64,000 nucleotides of DNA from Nonomuraea montanisoli (GTDB lineage Bacteria; Actinomycetota; Actinomycetes; Streptosporangiales; Streptosporangiaceae). Made by a program: the position numbers and the translations under genes. The notes under the pieces are model-generated. The model worked only from the letters and a program-made list of their open reading frames with translations, was not told where the DNA came from and searched no databases. The stretch lies in the NCBI RefSeq assembly GCF_013363975.1, contig NZ_JABWGN010000001.1:496001-560000 (forward strand). The letters run 5' to 3'. Shown here piece by piece: positions 60,744 to 64,000 of this stretch; the first letter of the stretch is position 1, and the number at the start of each line of letters is the position of its first letter.

Positions 60744-60935
60744 GTGAGGAGCTTTTCCCCATGGGTCACGAAGCTGCTCTTCGGCGCCACCGTGGTGCTC
60801 GGCAGCGTCGCGGCCGCCGCCGGAGTCGTGTTCGCCACGGCCTCATCAGCTCCCTCTGCCCCCTCGGGGTCACCCTGCCCCGGATCGGGTGAGGCGAACA
60901 CCCCCGCTCCCGTCACCTCGGCCGCCCAGCCGTAG
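60744..60935 (+). CDS. Possible small membrane-anchored or secreted peptide (63 aa)
   Basis: From a GTG at 60744 a frame encodes a short basic start, one hydrophobic helix (LLFGATVVLGSVAAAAGVVF) and a Pro/Ser/Ala-rich tail. It could be a small anchored envelope protein. There is no homologue I recognise and no strong ribosome binding site; the composition of the tail could also be chance in GC-rich DNA. Confidence 0.35.
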   Translation: MRSFSPWVTKLLFGATVVLGSVAAAAGVVFATASSAPSAPSGSPCPGSGEANTPAPVTSAAQP

Positions 60936-60956
60936 GCCGTCGCGTACGGGTGGGCG

Positions 60957-61007
60957 CACAGCGGGATCCACAGCACAGCGGGGTCCGCGGCACAGCGGGG
61001 TCCGCGC
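60957..61007. repeat. Three tandem 17-bp repeats
   Basis: The unit CACAGCGGGGTCCGCGG stands at 60957 (diverged), 60974 and 60991 (one change). It lies just beyond the mdh terminator and behind the small putative gene. Confidence 0.8.
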
Positions 61008-61015
61008 AAAACGAA

Positions 61016-61043
61016 GCGCGCGCCCCGCGGACGGGACGCGCGC
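61016..61043 (-). terminator. Intrinsic terminator of mdh
   Basis: GCGCGCGCCCCG and CGGGACGCGCGC pair over 12 bp with one mismatch around CGGA. On the minus strand the stem is followed by TTCGTTTT, one of the few T-rich tails in this window. It lies 23 bp past the mdh stop. Confidence 0.8.
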
Positions 61044-61066
61044 CTGCTTTCAGCCGAGAGGAGCTC

Positions 61067-62050
<984 letters not shown>

Positions 62051-62095
62051 CTAACTCGCAGGACGAATCATTGACTTTGGGATGCTACCCGCTCG

Positions 62096-64000
62096 TCACC
62101 CGCAGGCTTCCATCGCGGGCGCCTTCAGCTCCAAGGTGAAGTCGACCTTGGCGAAATACCTGGTCAACAGCTCCTTCATGACACCCATCTGGTAGAAGTC
62201 GGCGATCACCCCCTTGACCGCCTCGCAGGTCCGCACGTCGCCTCCCCGGATGCCGACGGCGTAGCGCTCGTTGCTCAGCTTCGCGCCGATGATCTTGTAG
62301 CGGAGGGGCTCGCGGCCGGCGAACCCGGCGAGGATGAGGTCGTCGCCGGGCACCGCGTCGACGCGGCCGCTGCGCAGCTTGTCCATGCACTCGGCGTAGT
62401 TGCCGGCCCGGACCGGCTCCACGTCCACGAGTGCCTGCACCTTGCCGACCGAGGGGCTGTTGACCGCGCAGATCTTGCGGCCCTTCAGGTCCTCGATCTT
62501 CTCGATGCCGGTGCCGTCGGGCACCAGCACGTCCTGGTGGGCCAGGTAGTACGGGCCGGCGAACTCCACGCCGCTCTTGTCGATGGAGTACGTGGCGAGC
62601 ACGAGGTCGACGGAGCCGTCGGCCAGCATGTCGTCGCGGTTGCCGACGCTGACCCGGACGAACGAGGTGTCCTTCGCGCCGAGCTCGGCGGCGATCCGCT
62701 TGCCCAGCTCGACGTCGAACCCCTCATAGCCGCCGTCGCGCTGCAGACCGATGCCGGGCAGATCGCCCTTCACGCCGATGACGAGCTTGCCGGTGCTCGC
62801 GACCTTGTCGACGACGCTGTCGAACGCGCTCGTCGACGGGGTCGTCGAGCCGATCGCGCCCTGGCCGAAGATGCGCCGCGGCCAGTCGTTGGCGACGGCG
62901 ACGGCGGCCACCACGACGGCGAGCACGGCGGCCAGGATGATCCACCGCACCTTGCGGCGGCGGCCACGGCCGCCGAGCTGGGTGGGGGGCGTGGGCGGCA
63001 CGCCGGTGTGCCCGGCGGACGGCTGGTGCTCGGCCCCCCGAACCTCCGCGGGCTGCTGGTGCTCGGCCCCTTGGAACGCGGCAGGAGCCTGGTGCTCGGC
63101 TCCCTGGAACGCCGCAGGAGGCTGGTGCTCGGCCCCCTGGAAGGCCGCGGGCTGCCGGTCGGCGGGCGCCTGCTGCCCGGCGGGCAGGAGCAGCCCCGCG
63201 AGCGCCTGTCGGCCGTCCTGCGCGGGGCGGCCGGCGCGATGGTCGTGGTCGGCGCGATGGTCGTGGCCGGTCCGGTGGTCGTGGCCGGTCCGGTGGTCGT
63301 GGTCGGCGACTCCCGGCGGGGCCTCGGAGGGCAGGGCGGAGGAGCGGATGAGCGAGGTCTCGGCGTCGGGGTCGTCGGAGTCGTACCCGAACCCGCCGCC
63401 GGTGGGCGTGGAGGCCCCTCCGGTCTGGCCGGGCGCGCCGGTGTGCCCGGCCGTGCCCTGACGCGCGCCGGGCGTGCCGGTGAGAACCCCGGACGTCCCC
63501 CCGCCGTGCGTCTGGGGGGCACCGGGCGCGGACTGACCGCCGCCGGTGGTGGTGCGCGGCGCGCCGGGAGGGGCGAGGGTGGACGAGACCCGCAGGAACG
63601 GCGTGGTGTCGTCGCTGGCCACCTGGACGCCGCGGGTGAGCACCGCCGTCGAGGCCCCGGACGTCTCCGGCTGGCCGAGCAGCCGCAGCAGGATCTGGTC
63701 GGCCGAGGGCCGCTCCTCGGGCGACTTGGCCAGCGCGGAGCGCACCACGCCGCGCAGCGGCTCCGGCATCATGCTCACGTCGACCTCGTGGTTGAGGATC
63801 CGGTTGAGCACGACGGCGATCGAGTTGCCCTCGAAGGCGGCCTTGCCGGAGGCCGCGAAGGCGATGGTCGCGCCCCACGCGAACACGTCGGTGTAGGGCC
63901 CCACGTCGTCGCCGGCGATCTGCTCGGGCGCCATGTAGGCGGGGGTGCCGATGGCCCGGCTGGTGATGGTCCCGGTCGAGTCGATGATGCGGGCGATGCC
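62096..64000 (-). CDS. Ser/Thr protein kinase fused to an extracellular amino-acid-binding domain (5' end outside window)
   Basis: The last 634 residues are present. The fragment opens in the kinase activation segment (GIARIIDSTGTITSRAIGTP then AYMAPEQIAGDD) and continues through the C lobe. A cytoplasmic linker of about 200 residues holds two repeat blocks, (HDHRTG)n and AAFQGAEHQ. One membrane helix follows (WIILAAVLAVVVAAVAVAND). The C-terminus is a family 3 solute-binding domain (VIGVKGDLPGIGLQRDGGYE to LVLATYSIDKSGVEFAGPYY) resembling glutamate-binding proteins. It should bind an amino acid outside the cell and set kinase activity inside. No transporter gene is adjacent. Confidence 0.9.
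   Translation of the reverse strand, partial: GIARIIDSTGTITSRAIGTPAYMAPEQIAGDDVGPYTDVFAWGATIAFAASGKAAFEGNSIAVVLNRILNHEVDVSMMPEPLRGVVRSALAKSPEERPSADQILLRLLGQPETSGASTAVLTRGVQVASDDTTPFLRVSSTLAPPGAPRTTTGGGQSAPGAPQTHGGGTSGVLTGTPGARQGTAGHTGAPGQTGGASTPTGGGFGYDSDDPDAETSLIRSSALPSEAPPGVADHDHRTGHDHRTGHDHRADHDHRAGRPAQDGRQALAGLLLPAGQQAPADRQPAAFQGAEHQPPAAFQGAEHQAPAAFQGAEHQQPAEVRGAEHQPSAGHTGVPPTPPTQLGGRGRRRKVRWIILAAVLAVVVAAVAVANDWPRRIFGQGAIGSTTPSTSAFDSVVDKVASTGKLVIGVKGDLPGIGLQRDGGYEGFDVELGKRIAAELGAKDTSFVRVSVGNRDDMLADGSVDLVLATYSIDKSGVEFAGPYYLAHQDVLVPDGTGIEKIEDLKGRKICAVNSPSVGKVQALVDVEPVRAGNYAECMDKLRSGRVDAVPGDDLILAGFAGREPLRYKIIGAKLSNERYAVGIRGGDVRTCEAVKGVIADFYQMGVMKELLTRYFAKVDFTLELKAPAMEACG
63023..63154. repeat. 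Four 33-bp tandem units in the kinase linker
   Basis: Units at 63023, 63056, 63089 and 63122 encode variants of an 11-residue block containing AAFQGAEHQ. Units differ at several bases, so the array is not brand new. Confidence 0.8.
63237..63308. repeat. Four 18-bp tandem units encoding His/Asp-rich hexads
   Basis: Units at 63237, 63255, 63273 and 63291 encode HDHRTG/HDHRAD-type hexapeptides in the cytoplasmic linker of the kinase. The cluster of about eight His with Asp in 25 residues could bind metal ions. Confidence 0.8.

Overview
The window is GC-rich actinomycete DNA. Genes are dense, often overlap by 1 to 4 bases, and use GTG and TTG starts freely. The gene set (SigE-type ECF factors, ROK and LacI sugar regulators, a PGM1-type ATP-grasp protein, the SCO4848-type membrane protein, malate dehydrogenase and a kinase fused to a solute-binding domain) suggests a filamentous actinomycete, perhaps Streptosporangiales. 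That placement is inference. No tRNA, rRNA, CRISPR array or known riboswitch was seen.

Bases 1-4590 hold signalling genes: the N-terminus of a membrane protein, a NarL-type response regulator with its histidine kinase and a 64-residue membrane protein, then an ECF sigma factor overlapping its membrane-anchored partner. Bases 4951-19480 are a plant-glycan utilisation region, probably for xyloglucan oligosaccharides. It has a LacI regulator coupled to a GH3 glycosidase under a perfect LacI-type palindrome, a ROK regulator, a broken sugar permease, and an operon of GH31 alpha-xylosidase, binding protein, two permeases and a secreted GH3 enzyme with two carbohydrate-binding modules. Two similar XylR-type operators, in front of the ROK gene and the GH31 operon, suggest one regulon.

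Bases 19572-28580 carry a transglutaminase-like protein, an LpdA-type quinone reductase, a cyclotransferase-fold protein, an MHS transporter divergent from a double Lrp regulator with an M20 peptidase, and purine nucleoside phosphorylase coupled to a phosphosugar mutase. Bases 28646-33809 hold an ECF41 sigma operon with a textbook ECF41 promoter, then a MerR / ECF sigma / GyrI-like operon. Bases 33849-47385 continue nucleoside salvage (adenosine deaminase; a Bmp-type nucleoside ABC transporter with cytidine deaminase and thymidine phosphorylase), interrupted by a TnpB-only IS, an AMIN-type lipoprotein and a MarR/drug-efflux pair.

Bases 47574-64000 hold a secreted CocE-type hydrolase, an M20 amidohydrolase, an orphan PGM1-like peptide ligase, SCO4848, a D,D-carboxypeptidase, a YihY protein, an amidohydrolase/MarR pair, trpS, a CorC-type CBS protein, galE, mdh and the 3' part of a Ser/Thr kinase joined to an extracellular amino-acid-binding domain. 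The order of lpdA, PNP, mutase, add, cdd/deoA, M20, DacB-like, YihY, trpS and mdh follows a neighbourhood I know from mycobacteria and streptomycetes, so this is probably core chromosome with sugar, sigma-factor and IS insertions.

Several intergenic stretches hold short tandem repeats (17-27 bp units). Two run across a stop codon, so repeat changes would leave the proteins intact.
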